Of a stretch of DNA of 64,000 nucleotides, positions 43,736 through 51,631 are shown one piece after another. Origin of the DNA: Desulfatitalea tepidiphila. GTDB taxonomy: Bacteria > Desulfobacterota > Desulfobacteria > Desulfobacterales > Desulfosarcinaceae. A program made the position numbers and the translations under genes. Below the pieces are notes generated by a model, which was not told the origin of the DNA, ran no database searches, and saw nothing but the letters and a program-made list of their open reading frames with translations. The DNA lies in NCBI RefSeq assembly GCF_001293685.1, contig NZ_BCAG01000005.1, positions 1-64,000 of the forward strand, given 5' to 3'. Position 1 is the stretch's first letter. Every line of letters begins with the position of its first letter.

Positions 43736-43784
43736 TCGACAGAATTCCTTCACTTTAAACTTAAAACTTTACACTTTAAACTTC
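43736..43784. repeat. Degenerate heptamer array R5
   Basis: TCGACAGAATTCCTTCACTT followed by TAAACTT/AAAACTT/TACACTT heptamers; inverted partner of R4. It ends 12 bp before the stop codon of the minus-strand acyl-CoA ligase. Confidence 0.75.
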
Positions 43785-43795
43785 TTCTTTTCCCT

Positions 43796-45670
43796 TTAAA
43801 CAAACTCAACCCCAAACCGAACCGTATACCGCGCCAGCAACTCCCCGACCTTCGCCTCGATCGCCGCGCGGTCGGCGCCGGCCGCGGCCTGGATGCGGAT
43901 GGTGGCCAGGGTGCCGTGCACCTTGTCTTCGGACACGCGCACCTCGATGGATTGGGCGAGATCTCCCAGCTGGGCGAGCTCCTGCTCGTAGGCCCGGCGG
44001 ATGGCGTCCCAGCGTAGGGCCGGTTTGAAGACCTTGCCCACGGCCGTGAGGGGGATCTGATCCACGATATAGACCGCCTTGGGGATGGCGGCGCGCTCGC
44101 CGATGTGGCTCTGGGCCCACTGCACGATGTCGTTCTCGCTGATCCCGGCATCCTGGGCCAGCGCCACGTAGGCCACGGGCACCTCGCCGGCGTGGGCGTC
44201 CGGGCGCCCCACGGCCGCCACCATGTTGACCCCCTTCATTTTGTACAGGGGTTCTTCGATGGTGGCCGGATCGATGTTGTGGCCACCGCGGATGATCAGC
44301 TCCTTCATGCGGCCGGTGAGCCAGAAGAAACCATCCTTGTCCATGCGCCCCATGTCGCCGGTGTTGAACCATCCCTCTTTGACCCACAGCCCGCGGTTGT
44401 GGATCTCTTCCACGTAACCCTTGAAAGCCGTGGGACCGCTGATGCAGACCGAGCCGATCTCGTCGATCTCGGCGTCGCGCAGGTAGCGGCCGTCGGCGTC
44501 CAGGATCATCACCTTGACGTTCTGATAGGGCAGCCGGATGCCGATGCTGCCGATCTTGCGCTCGCCGTCCTTGGGGTTGACGCACGAGGCGCAGGTCGAT
44601 TCGGTGAGGCCGTAGCCTTCCAGGATCTTCATGCCTGAATGGGCCTCGAAGCGCCGGAACAGCTCGACGCTCAGCGGCGCCGCCCCGCAGATCAGGTACT
44701 TGAGCGAGGAGATGTCGGCATCGCCCACGGGAATGTCCAGCAGCACCGAGAGCACGGTGGGCACGCAGGAGAAGAAGACGGGTTTGTAATATTCCACGAT
44801 CTTGTAGAAATTCTTCATGATCGAGGGGTTGCGATAGCCTGACGGGGAGAGAATCACCACCTCGCCGCCCAGGGAAAAGGGCAGCAGGCCCGTGACGCAG
44901 GTGCCGTTGCAGTGGAACAGGGGCAGGCCCACCATGACCGCCTCGCCCGGCTGGAGTTCGGCGGCGGCTTTGAGCCCCCAGGAGAGGGCCACTTCGTTGA
45001 AATGGCTGCGCCTGGCCAGTTTGGGCCGGCCTGTGGTGCCGCCGGTGTGATAGAGGGAGGCGATATCGTCGGGCGCGATCTGCCGATCGAAGGTCAGGCG
45101 ATCGCCCGCATAGCGCTCCACTGTCTCCTCGTAAGAAAAAATCCCTTCGGCCTCGTCCGTGGGGCCCATGACGCGCAACACCTTTTCCAGCGACGGTATG
45201 GATTTACGGATCTGCTCGACCTTGGGCCAGATATCGACCCCCGGCATGTCTCCCAGGGCGACCAGGACCTTGGTGCCGGCGGCCTGGCAGATCTCCTTAA
45301 TGGTGTCGGCCTCCAGCATGGGGTTGATCGGGTTGGCGATGCCGGCCGTCTCCGCACCCCACAACACGAAATGGGTCTGGGGCAGATTGGGCAGCAGGTA
45401 GGTGACCACATCGGTCGGCCCCACGCCCCAATCGGCCAGCATGTTGGCCGTCTGGCGGATCTTGGCCATAAACTGGCCGTAGGTGACCCGGATCGGCTCC
45501 TGAAAGCGCTCGCCGTCCAGGATAAAGCTCATGGCCGTGGCGTCCGGATTGATCGCCGCGCCCTTACTAATCAGTTCATAGGTGCTTTTTTCGGTCACCC
45601 GTTCGAGCAACGGTACCTTTTCGATCGCTTCGATGTCGGCCAGATTGCGAATCGTGAATGTTTCCCCCAT
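43796..45670 (-). CDS. AMP-forming acyl-CoA synthetase (624 residues)
   Basis: An ANL-superfamily ligase, longer than the one at 16997. The P-loop reads YHTGGTTGRPKLARRSH, with GYGLTESTCAS and the hinge region TGDMGRMDKDGFFWLTGRMKELIIRGGHNI. The catalytic Lys motif is TAVGKVFKPALR, where the usual form is TxxGKxxR. About 70 further residues form a small alpha/beta appendix (VRVSEDKVHGTLATIRIQA...) not present in short ligases. AAGGAG lies seven bases before ATG 45670. It is monocistronic. It is probably a fatty or aromatic acyl-CoA ligase; the substrate is undetermined. Confidence 0.9.
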   Translation of the reverse strand: MGETFTIRNLADIEAIEKVPLLERVTEKSTYELISKGAAINPDATAMSFILDGERFQEPIRVTYGQFMAKIRQTANMLADWGVGPTDVVTYLLPNLPQTHFVLWGAETAGIANPINPMLEADTIKEICQAAGTKVLVALGDMPGVDIWPKVEQIRKSIPSLEKVLRVMGPTDEAEGIFSYEETVERYAGDRLTFDRQIAPDDIASLYHTGGTTGRPKLARRSHFNEVALSWGLKAAAELQPGEAVMVGLPLFHCNGTCVTGLLPFSLGGEVVILSPSGYRNPSIMKNFYKIVEYYKPVFFSCVPTVLSVLLDIPVGDADISSLKYLICGAAPLSVELFRRFEAHSGMKILEGYGLTESTCASCVNPKDGERKIGSIGIRLPYQNVKVMILDADGRYLRDAEIDEIGSVCISGPTAFKGYVEEIHNRGLWVKEGWFNTGDMGRMDKDGFFWLTGRMKELIIRGGHNIDPATIEEPLYKMKGVNMVAAVGRPDAHAGEVPVAYVALAQDAGISENDIVQWAQSHIGERAAIPKAVYIVDQIPLTAVGKVFKPALRWDAIRRAYEQELAQLGDLAQSIEVRVSEDKVHGTLATIRIQAAAGADRAAIEAKVGELLARYTVRFGVEFV

Positions 45671-45928
45671 GCCTCTCTCCTTCCCGGTTGCTGTTTCGAT
45701 TGCCAGGTTTCCCATTCGGAAACCGTTTGAGAAAGATTAGTCCAATTCCCTGGCGATCGCCAAGGCAAAAATGAAGAAAGACGCCTGACGATTGATCAAC
45801 GACACCGATGTTACAACTTGTTACCATTCGTTACCCGCCTGAAAAGCGCCACGCCAGAATGTGCGATAGGGTCCACACACAATCGGAACCGTTTTAACTC
45901 CCATCAACAGACCCAAAAGGAGGTCATC

Positions 45929-46396
45929 ATGAAAAAACGTCACATGGTTTACGGCGGCATGGTCGTCGCGCTGGCCGGCATCATTCTCACCGGCGCAGCC
46001 TATGGCTACCACCATTTCTATTCACCTGAGGAGCGCATCGCCCATTTGACCGACAAGATCGTCCGGGAACTCGAGCTGGACGAGCCACAGCAACAGCTCC
46101 TGCAGGAGATCGCCGCCGCGTTCAAGGAAAAAATCGTCGAGCTGCACACCGGACGCGAGCAGGCCCATCGTCAGGTGATCGCCCTGGTCGGACAGGAGCG
46201 TATCACCGAAGAGGAGGTAGCGGCGTTGATGGCGCAGCACCGCGAAAAATTCGACCGCATGGCCGCCTTTGCCGCCAGCCAGTTCGTGCGTTTTCATGCC
46301 GCCCTGTCCGACGAACAGCGCGGGCTGCTGGTGCAGGCCATGGAAAAGCACGCCTCGAGCCGTGGCGGTTGCCGCTTGTGGTGGGACGCCAGATAG
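45929..46396 (+). CDS. Periplasmic Spy/CpxP/ZraP-like protein
   Basis: A 155-residue exported helical protein. An N-terminal signal or anchor helix (MVVALAGIILTGAAYGYHHF) precedes long amphipathic helices with the heavy-metal-resistance/CpxP-like pattern (SPEERIAHLTDKIVRELELDEPQQQLLQEI, ALSDEQRGLLVQAM). Such proteins sense or chaperone misfolded envelope proteins or metals and feed back on Cpx-type kinases. AAAAGGAGG lies six bases before the ATG. A Cpx-like response regulator and kinase follow about 470 bp downstream, after a deleted hairpin element. The functional pairing is inference. Confidence 0.82.
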   Translation: MKKRHMVYGGMVVALAGIILTGAAYGYHHFYSPEERIAHLTDKIVRELELDEPQQQLLQEIAAAFKEKIVELHTGREQAHRQVIALVGQERITEEEVAALMAQHREKFDRMAAFAASQFVRFHAALSDEQRGLLVQAMEKHASSRGGCRLWWDAR

Positions 46397-46462
46397 AGTG
46401 CAGGCTTACATGGGATCCGGCCATCGGCGCACTACGGGTCCGGTGGCCGGATCGTCGCAAGG

Positions 46463-46570
46463 CAGCAATTCTAACTGAATCTGATTCACCTTGAAGGGCG
46501 CGCAGCGTGGCATCGGCCATCTGCTCCACCCACGCCGGGTTTAATGAATGGCATTCAGTTCGAATCGCTG
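46463..46570 (+). repeat. Hairpin element, copy C (internally deleted, 108 bp)
   Basis: Left end CAGCAATTCTAACTGAAT..TTCACCTTGAAGGGCGCG joins directly to the right end (GTGGCATCGGCCATCTGCTCC.. to CGAATCGCTG), losing the central ~195 bp. It lies between the Spy-like gene and the two-component operon. The flanks show only 5 of 9 matching bases, so no clear target duplication remains. Confidence 0.85.
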
Positions 46571-46597
46571 ACCGTACGGCTTCGAACTTGAAAGGAT

Positions 46598-46861
46598 ATG
46601 AAAACAATGCCAAAAGAGAATCAATCAAAATTCGATCAGACGCCCGCACCTTATGAAGATCACCCAACCGTCCCACCCCTCCGGCCGACCGGCAAGGCGG
46701 CGATACGTCCCCGGGAGGGCGCCCCCGGATGGGTGCCGGAGGGTGTGGACAGCCGATTCTGGTCCCTGTGGCGCGCCCATGTCTTGGCCGGCATCGGCTT
46801 GATCGCCGGCTATCCGATGGCCGTTCTCACGCCCGGCGGTCAACCGAGGAAAATGGAGTGA
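46598..46861 (+). CDS. Small hypothetical protein upstream of the two-component system
   Basis: An 87-residue frame. A Pro-rich polar N-terminus (PAPYEDHPTVPPLRPTG) precedes one short hydrophobic stretch (HVLAGIGLIAGYPMAVL) that could be a membrane helix. The frame ends two bases before the GTG of the response regulator, so it may be the first gene of that operon. The ribosome site is weak (GAAAGG two to three bases before ATG 46598; ATG 46607 also possible). Not recognised; it may be a small membrane modulator of the kinase or a chance frame. Confidence 0.5.
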   Translation: MKTMPKENQSKFDQTPAPYEDHPTVPPLRPTGKAAIRPREGAPGWVPEGVDSRFWSLWRAHVLAGIGLIAGYPMAVLTPGGQPRKME

Positions 46862-46862
46862 T

Positions 46863-47558
46863 GTGAACACGACCCTGCTGATCATCGACGACGACGAAAA
46901 ACTCAACCGCTTGCTGGTCAAGTATCTGGAAGGGTTTGGATTCAGGCTGCTGGCGGCCGCCCACCCGGGAAAGGGAATGGAGCTGCTCAAGCAGAAGGCA
47001 CCCGACCTGGTCATCCTGGACGTGATGCTGCCGGATACCAATGGGTTCGAGGTGTGCAAACAGATTCGTGCGTCGAGCAGCGTGCCCATCATCATGCTGA
47101 CCGCACGTGGAGATCTGATGGACAGGGTCGTGGGCCTCGAGCTGGGGGCCGACGACTACCTGCCCAAGCCCTTCGAACCACGCGAACTGGTGGCCCGGAT
47201 CCAGTCGGTGCTGCGCCGCACGCGCCAGGCGCCGGATAACCGCCTGCTCGAGCGCGGACGCCTGACCATCGACCTGGGCCGGCGCCAGGCGATGATCGAT
47301 GGCGCCCAGATCGCTCTGACCACCAACGAATTCAATGCGCTGTCTCTTTTGGCCAGCCATCCGGGCCGGGTTCTGGATCGCGATGACATCCTGCAGGAGC
47401 TGCGCGGCATGGACAGCGAGGCCTTCAATCGTACTGTGGATATTACCATCAGCCGGTTGCGACAGAAACTGGGCGACGATCCGCGCGCTCCCCGGTTCAT
47501 CAAAACCGTATGGGGCGCGGGCTATGTTTTCGTGGGAGGCGATGCCCAGGATGCATAG
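46863..47558 (+). CDS. OmpR/CpxR-family response regulator
   Basis: A 231-residue response regulator. The receiver domain has the acidic pair near residues 9-11, the phosphoacceptor Asp53 (VILDVMLPD) and the conserved Lys in LPKPF. The C-terminal winged helix (about 130-225) ends with FIKTVWGAGYVF, the OmpR/PhoB wing signature. The start is GTG 46863 with GGAG four bases upstream. It overlaps the histidine kinase gene by eight bases. CpxR/RstA-like in organisation. Targets are unknown; the Spy-like gene upstream is a candidate. Confidence 0.94.
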   Translation: MNTTLLIIDDDEKLNRLLVKYLEGFGFRLLAAAHPGKGMELLKQKAPDLVILDVMLPDTNGFEVCKQIRASSSVPIIMLTARGDLMDRVVGLELGADDYLPKPFEPRELVARIQSVLRRTRQAPDNRLLERGRLTIDLGRRQAMIDGAQIALTTNEFNALSLLASHPGRVLDRDDILQELRGMDSEAFNRTVDITISRLRQKLGDDPRAPRFIKTVWGAGYVFVGGDAQDA

Positions 47559-48882
47559 GCGGCATTTCAAGCGGTTCTTTCACTCGGTCTTCTTCCGTCT
47601 CGTGGCCGTCATCGCGTTGGCCGGCATCCTGATGACCCTGACCGTCATGGGCGGGTTCTACACCCTGCGCCGGAACATGGCCGACGCTTTCCGGCTCAAC
47701 TTCGCCCAATATATCCACTACCTGGTGCAGGATATCGGCGACCCGCCCGACCGGATGAGGGCCCAGGCCATCTCGGCCCGCACCGGCATGATGATCCATT
47801 TCGAGGGGCCCGATGGAAGCTGGACCATTCCCCAGGGAACACCTCTGCCCGATTTCAGCTCTCATCGGCACCTGTGGCACGACAGCCCGAAGGTGCAGGT
47901 CGGGGCTGGCCGGGAAGGCCATTTTATCCTTGTGGCCCACGGCGGCGGCCGACTGATTTTCTGGCGATTGAAAAGCGAAGCCTTCGAACGCCAGGCGGTG
48001 AAAACCCTGGTCATGGTCTGCATCGTTTTGATGCTGATCCTCGCCGCCGCCTATCTCTACATCCGCCGGGTGATGCAGCCGGTGCGCTGGCTGACCGCCG
48101 CCATGGATCAATACGGAGATGGAAACCTGGGCTATCGCATGCCGCTGAGACGTTCGGATGAATTCCAGGACCTGGCCGCATCGGTCAACCATATGGCCGA
48201 GCGCATCCAGAACCTGCTCGCATCCAAAGAAAAACTGCTGCTCGACGTAAGCCACGAGTTACGCTCGCCCATCGCCCGCATGAAAGTGGCCGTCGAGTTG
48301 TTGGACGACGAGACAACCAGGGCCGGCTTGAGGGAAGATCTGGACGAGATGGAGGCCATGGTGACCGACATCCTGGAGACGGCCCGCCTGCGCCAATCGG
48401 CTGCAGGGCTCGACCTGCGGGAAGTGGATATGAGCGAACTTATCCGTTCGGTGACGGCCGAGTTCACCGGTCAAACCCCTGCTGTAGAAGCGGCAACCAT
48501 CGAAGCGGCCGCAGTGCGCGTCGACCCGCAGAAGGCGCGCACGGTGCTGAAAAACGTCATTGACAACGCAGTCAAATACTCCGGCCCAGAGAGCGGCCCG
48601 GTGAAAATCGCGGCCGGCCGGGACGGGACGGAGTATCGCATCACGGTTCAGGACCACGGCATCGGCATTCCACCGGAAGATCTGGACCGTGTTTTCGAAC
48701 CCTTTTTTCGTGTCGATCCCTCGCGATCCCGCGCCACCGGCGGTTTCGGGCTGGGGCTCAGCCTGTGCAAGGCGATCATGGCGTCACACGGCGGCAGCAT
48801 CCACATCGACAGCCAACCGGGCCAAGGCAGCCGGGTGACGATCCTGTTCCCCATGCTGAAAACAGATCCAAAAATGGAATAA
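47551..48882 (+). CDS. Sensor histidine kinase (CpxA-like)
   Basis: A 443-residue membrane kinase. Helix 1 is near residues 13-35, a periplasmic sensor loop of about 110 residues is His/Gly-rich toward its end (SSHRHLWHDSP, FILVAHGGGR), and helix 2 is near 150-170. A HAMP segment follows, then the HisKA domain with His235 in DVSHELRSP, then an ATPase domain with NVIDNAVKYS, DHGIGIP and GGFGLGLSL. The His-rich loop could bind metal ions. The start could also be ATG 47542, two bases after GGGAGG, which is too close. Operon partner of the response regulator. Confidence 0.93.
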   Translation: MHRRHFKRFFHSVFFRLVAVIALAGILMTLTVMGGFYTLRRNMADAFRLNFAQYIHYLVQDIGDPPDRMRAQAISARTGMMIHFEGPDGSWTIPQGTPLPDFSSHRHLWHDSPKVQVGAGREGHFILVAHGGGRLIFWRLKSEAFERQAVKTLVMVCIVLMLILAAAYLYIRRVMQPVRWLTAAMDQYGDGNLGYRMPLRRSDEFQDLAASVNHMAERIQNLLASKEKLLLDVSHELRSPIARMKVAVELLDDETTRAGLREDLDEMEAMVTDILETARLRQSAAGLDLREVDMSELIRSVTAEFTGQTPAVEAATIEAAAVRVDPQKARTVLKNVIDNAVKYSGPESGPVKIAAGRDGTEYRITVQDHGIGIPPEDLDRVFEPFFRVDPSRSRATGGFGLGLSLCKAIMASHGGSIHIDSQPGQGSRVTILFPMLKTDPKME

Positions 48883-48909
48883 AACCGAATCATGGAAGCT
48901 GGCATTGTT

Positions 48910-50370
48910 CTATTCTTCTATGTTCGCATCATGAACCGTCGAGTGGATCCAATCTTCAAGCAGCTGAGGCTCCATGACGGATGTCGGAAGAGGGCTCCAC
49001 CCACACTGGGCGTTGATTTCAACGCCTTGCTGAATGACGGATACGGGGTGATCAATCGACACCACGACCACGATGATATTGGCGTTGGCCTTTGTAAAAC
49101 GCAGCGCCGAATTGAACCTGGCACCTCGAGATCGGTCTTCATTCTCGAGTTTTAGTCCGTCCAGCAGGCATGCAAATCCATGCAACTTCAAATCCCGGCA
49201 GATGTGCAGGGCTCCGTCCACCCTGCAGAGGGACTGGGCCAATTCGATGGAATTGGGCGATGTCAGATCAATGGGATCATCAGGCTTGTGGCCTGCGATC
49301 GTTACAGGTGTCCAGTTCAAATCAACGACCAGCGTGCATCCGAAACGGTTAGCTTGGGCATGATGCACGAGCTGCAAGACAATTCTGTAGAGTTGACTTC
49401 CGGTTTCGTTATCCAGCTCCGATTCGAGCAATGCTTCTTCGACCTGTACCAGCTTGGCCCGACGGGTGGTGGATTTGAAGCTGCCATCCGAGAAACTGCA
49501 CACTGCCTCTTCTTTGATGGATACATACCCATACTGACCAAAAAAATATGCCACCAAATAGAAGGCGGGCATCGCCCCCTCGGCAATGCCGATGATGAAT
49601 ATACCGTCAGACACCAAGACCCTCGGGGCGTTCTCCACCGCCTGGAGCAATTTGCACACGTGCTTGAAATTGGCCAATATCGGCAATTCGTTGGCCGGGA
49701 AGCGGATCACGTAGTTCAGCTCCTCAATGGATCCTCGCTCGACGAAAACAAGCCTTCCACGCGGCCAGGCATGCTCCTCACGTGTTTTGGATATGCTCAA
49801 TACCGCGTCCAGAATGGGAAAAATGCGAAGTGGGGTATCCCATCCCAAATGGATATTCATCTGGTCGACGATATAATCTCGAACGGCGTGGGTGGCATAC
49901 TCTCTTAAAAAGCTTCCGGATATGCCGGTATAAAGCTCGGTGCTGTTGGCCAGATCATGCGACAGACGCCAGGCGGCATATTCAAGCCAACGCTCGGTGG
50001 GACCGACGGAGCAGACATCGGGATGGTGCTCGGTAAACCACATCTGGTAAGCCACCTCTCGCGAACGGCTGCCGTAAGAGACCAACCCGGCTAAATGCAA
50101 GTTCTTCTCAGGAATAAAATGACCAAACCCCTTCATATACTCCGACAAGGCCGTCTTTGCCTGCCACTCCGCGCGATCCAGGTAAAGCTCTTTGAGGATG
50201 GGTTCATGTCCACGCAATAGATGTTGCGGATCGAAAATGGAGGGAGGGTCTTCCGGCTGAACCCTATAAATCACGGCGACACGACTGGCGCCAGAGTAAT
50301 GAGAAAGACCGTCGCGCAATCCTTCGCCGGTGTCATTTATGCATTTACGAATAAAATTGGAATCGGCCAA
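48910..50370 (-). CDS. DisA_N/diadenylate-cyclase-like protein with a long N-terminal sensor-like region
   Basis: A 486-residue protein. The C-terminal ~140 residues resemble a diadenylate cyclase (DisA_N) domain: VDGALHI with DGA at 385-387, then GARFNSA at 416-422, exactly 33 residues on, where active cyclases have GTRHRAA. Arg418 is kept, but His and the second Arg of RHR are Phe and Asn, so cyclase activity is doubtful or altered. The N-terminal ~330 residues resemble the DACNV-type putative sensor arrangement; that label is from memory. The start is TTG 50370 with GGAGAGG upstream. Base composition is more AT-rich than the neighbours, suggesting acquisition. It stands alone. Confidence 0.72.
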   Translation of the reverse strand: MADSNFIRKCINDTGEGLRDGLSHYSGASRVAVIYRVQPEDPPSIFDPQHLLRGHEPILKELYLDRAEWQAKTALSEYMKGFGHFIPEKNLHLAGLVSYGSRSREVAYQMWFTEHHPDVCSVGPTERWLEYAAWRLSHDLANSTELYTGISGSFLREYATHAVRDYIVDQMNIHLGWDTPLRIFPILDAVLSISKTREEHAWPRGRLVFVERGSIEELNYVIRFPANELPILANFKHVCKLLQAVENAPRVLVSDGIFIIGIAEGAMPAFYLVAYFFGQYGYVSIKEEAVCSFSDGSFKSTTRRAKLVQVEEALLESELDNETGSQLYRIVLQLVHHAQANRFGCTLVVDLNWTPVTIAGHKPDDPIDLTSPNSIELAQSLCRVDGALHICRDLKLHGFACLLDGLKLENEDRSRGARFNSALRFTKANANIIVVVVSIDHPVSVIQQGVEINAQCGWSPLPTSVMEPQLLEDWIHSTVHDANIEE

Positions 50371-50437
50371 CGCACCTCTCCGTTTAAGACTTGGTCACAA
50401 TGGCGTCACTGATCAGGCAGGGGATCTTCGCCCTGAA

Positions 50438-51019
50438 TCACAATTCGATGCGCGTGCCCAAAGCAGCCAGAAATTTCGACATCCACTGGGGATGGGCGGG
50501 CCAGGCCGGGGCGCTGATCAAGTTGCCGTCGACGTGGGCCTGATCCACGGCAATATCCATATACTTGCCCCCGGCCCGCGTCACGTCGGGTCCCACGGCC
50601 GGATAGGCCGAACAGCTTCTGCCCTCCAGAACCCCGGCCGCCGCGAGCACCTGCGCGCCATGGCAGATAGCGGCAATGGGTTTGCCGGCCGAAGCGAAAT
50701 GACGCACCATTTCCAACACGCGGCCGTTGAGGCGGATATATTCAGGTGCCCGCCCCCCGGGAATCACCAGTGCATCGTAACGCTCGGCCGCCACGTCGTC
50801 GAAGGTGGCATTGAGGGTAAAGTTATGCCCGCGCTTCTCGCTGTAAGTCTGGTCGCCCTCGAAGTCGTGCACCGCGGTCTTGACCGATTCCCCGGCCTTT
50901 TTATCCGGGCAGACGGCATGGACCTCGTGGCCGACCATCAACAGCATCTGAAACGGCACCATCACTTCGTAATCTTCAACAAAATCGCCGACGATCATCA
51001 ATATTTTCTTTTGGGCCAT
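50438..51019 (-). CDS. DJ-1/PfpI family protein
   Basis: A 193-residue DJ-1/ThiJ/PfpI-fold protein. The nucleophile-elbow cysteine is Cys119 in [10 protein letters not shown], with Glu15 (GDFVEDYE) at the position that tunes the Cys, and the segment [12 protein letters not shown] before it. Members act as glyoxalase III/deglycase-like or intracellular protease-like enzymes in carbonyl stress. AGGAGG lies about seven bases before the ATG. It is upstream of the DisA-like gene on the same strand (67-bp gap) but has different base composition, so co-function is uncertain. Confidence 0.92.
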   Translation of the reverse strand: MAQKKILMIVGDFVEDYEVMVPFQMLLMVGHEVHAVCPDKKAGESVKTAVHDFEGDQTYSEKRGHNFTLNATFDDVAAERYDALVIPGGRAPEYIRLNGRVLEMVRHFASAGKPIAAICHGAQVLAAAGVLEGRSCSAYPAVGPDVTRAGGKYMDIAVDQAHVDGNLISAPAWPAHPQWMSKFLAALGTRIEL

Positions 51020-51271
51020 GGGACACCTCCTGTTCCGGCGAAACCGGAAATTTAAAGATTAACGTCATAAAGAAAATCAAACAATGAAGGATGCCTCCGA
51101 ACTCCGACAAACCCATATCGCAAGTTCTGCCGTTGAAGTCGCCGTCCCGACTGATGCCGCATGAATTTCAGGACTCGCAGAGTTGAAAGGGCCGGTCCAA
51201 GGTCGGGGCATATCAACACCATAGCATTTTAATCGCTGGCAGTGGATTTGACAACCGACAGGTTACCTTGT
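51020..51271. other. Intergenic region upstream of the DJ-1 gene
   Basis: About 250 bp with no supported gene; it should hold the DJ-1/PfpI promoter. Its end, TTACCTTGT at 51263-51271, is the left target duplication of the hairpin element that follows. Confidence 0.35.
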
Positions 51272-51407
51272 CAGCTATTCTAACTGAATGCTATCCATTA
51301 AACCCGGCGTGGGTGGAGCAGGTGGCCGATGCCATGCGAATTTTTTTATCAATCGCCTTTTGGAAAGCATGCCCTTCGGGGTGAATCGCATTCAATTAGA
51401 ACTTCTG
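51272..51407 (-). repeat. Hairpin element, copy D (internally deleted, 136 bp)
   Basis: Reverse orientation. The ends CAGCTATTCTAACTGAATG and ..TTAGAACTTCTG are both intact, but the centre is deleted. Flanked by TTACCTTGT (51263-51271) and TTACCTTCT (51408-51416), a 9-bp target duplication with one mismatch, so this shortened form was either inserted as such or deleted after insertion. Confidence 0.88.
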
Positions 51408-51510
51408 TTACCTTCTTAGACGGAAGGTCGTGCCAAGGCAATCATGTGGCCATTGATGCGCTGCAGATCGAGCAGGAGGCACAAGTCAGACACTCTCAAT
51501 CGTAAAAAAT

Positions 51511-51570
51511 AAAAGGATCGCAACCTCGCCAGCCCAATCCCCAGTGGCCGCGCGATGTCGCGATCCTTTT
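51511..51570 (-). terminator. Terminator of the osmoprotectant operon
   Basis: AAAAGGATCGC and GCGATCCTTTT form an 11-bp perfect stem around a 38-nt loop. On the minus strand it is followed by ATTTTTTACG. It lies about 60 bp after the stop of the porin gene at 51632. The long loop is unusual. Confidence 0.75.
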
Positions 51571-51631
51571 CAGTTTCCACCCGTTCCAGAACAGTCTCCG
51601 GTCAACCGGAGACTATACCCATTCACAGGGA

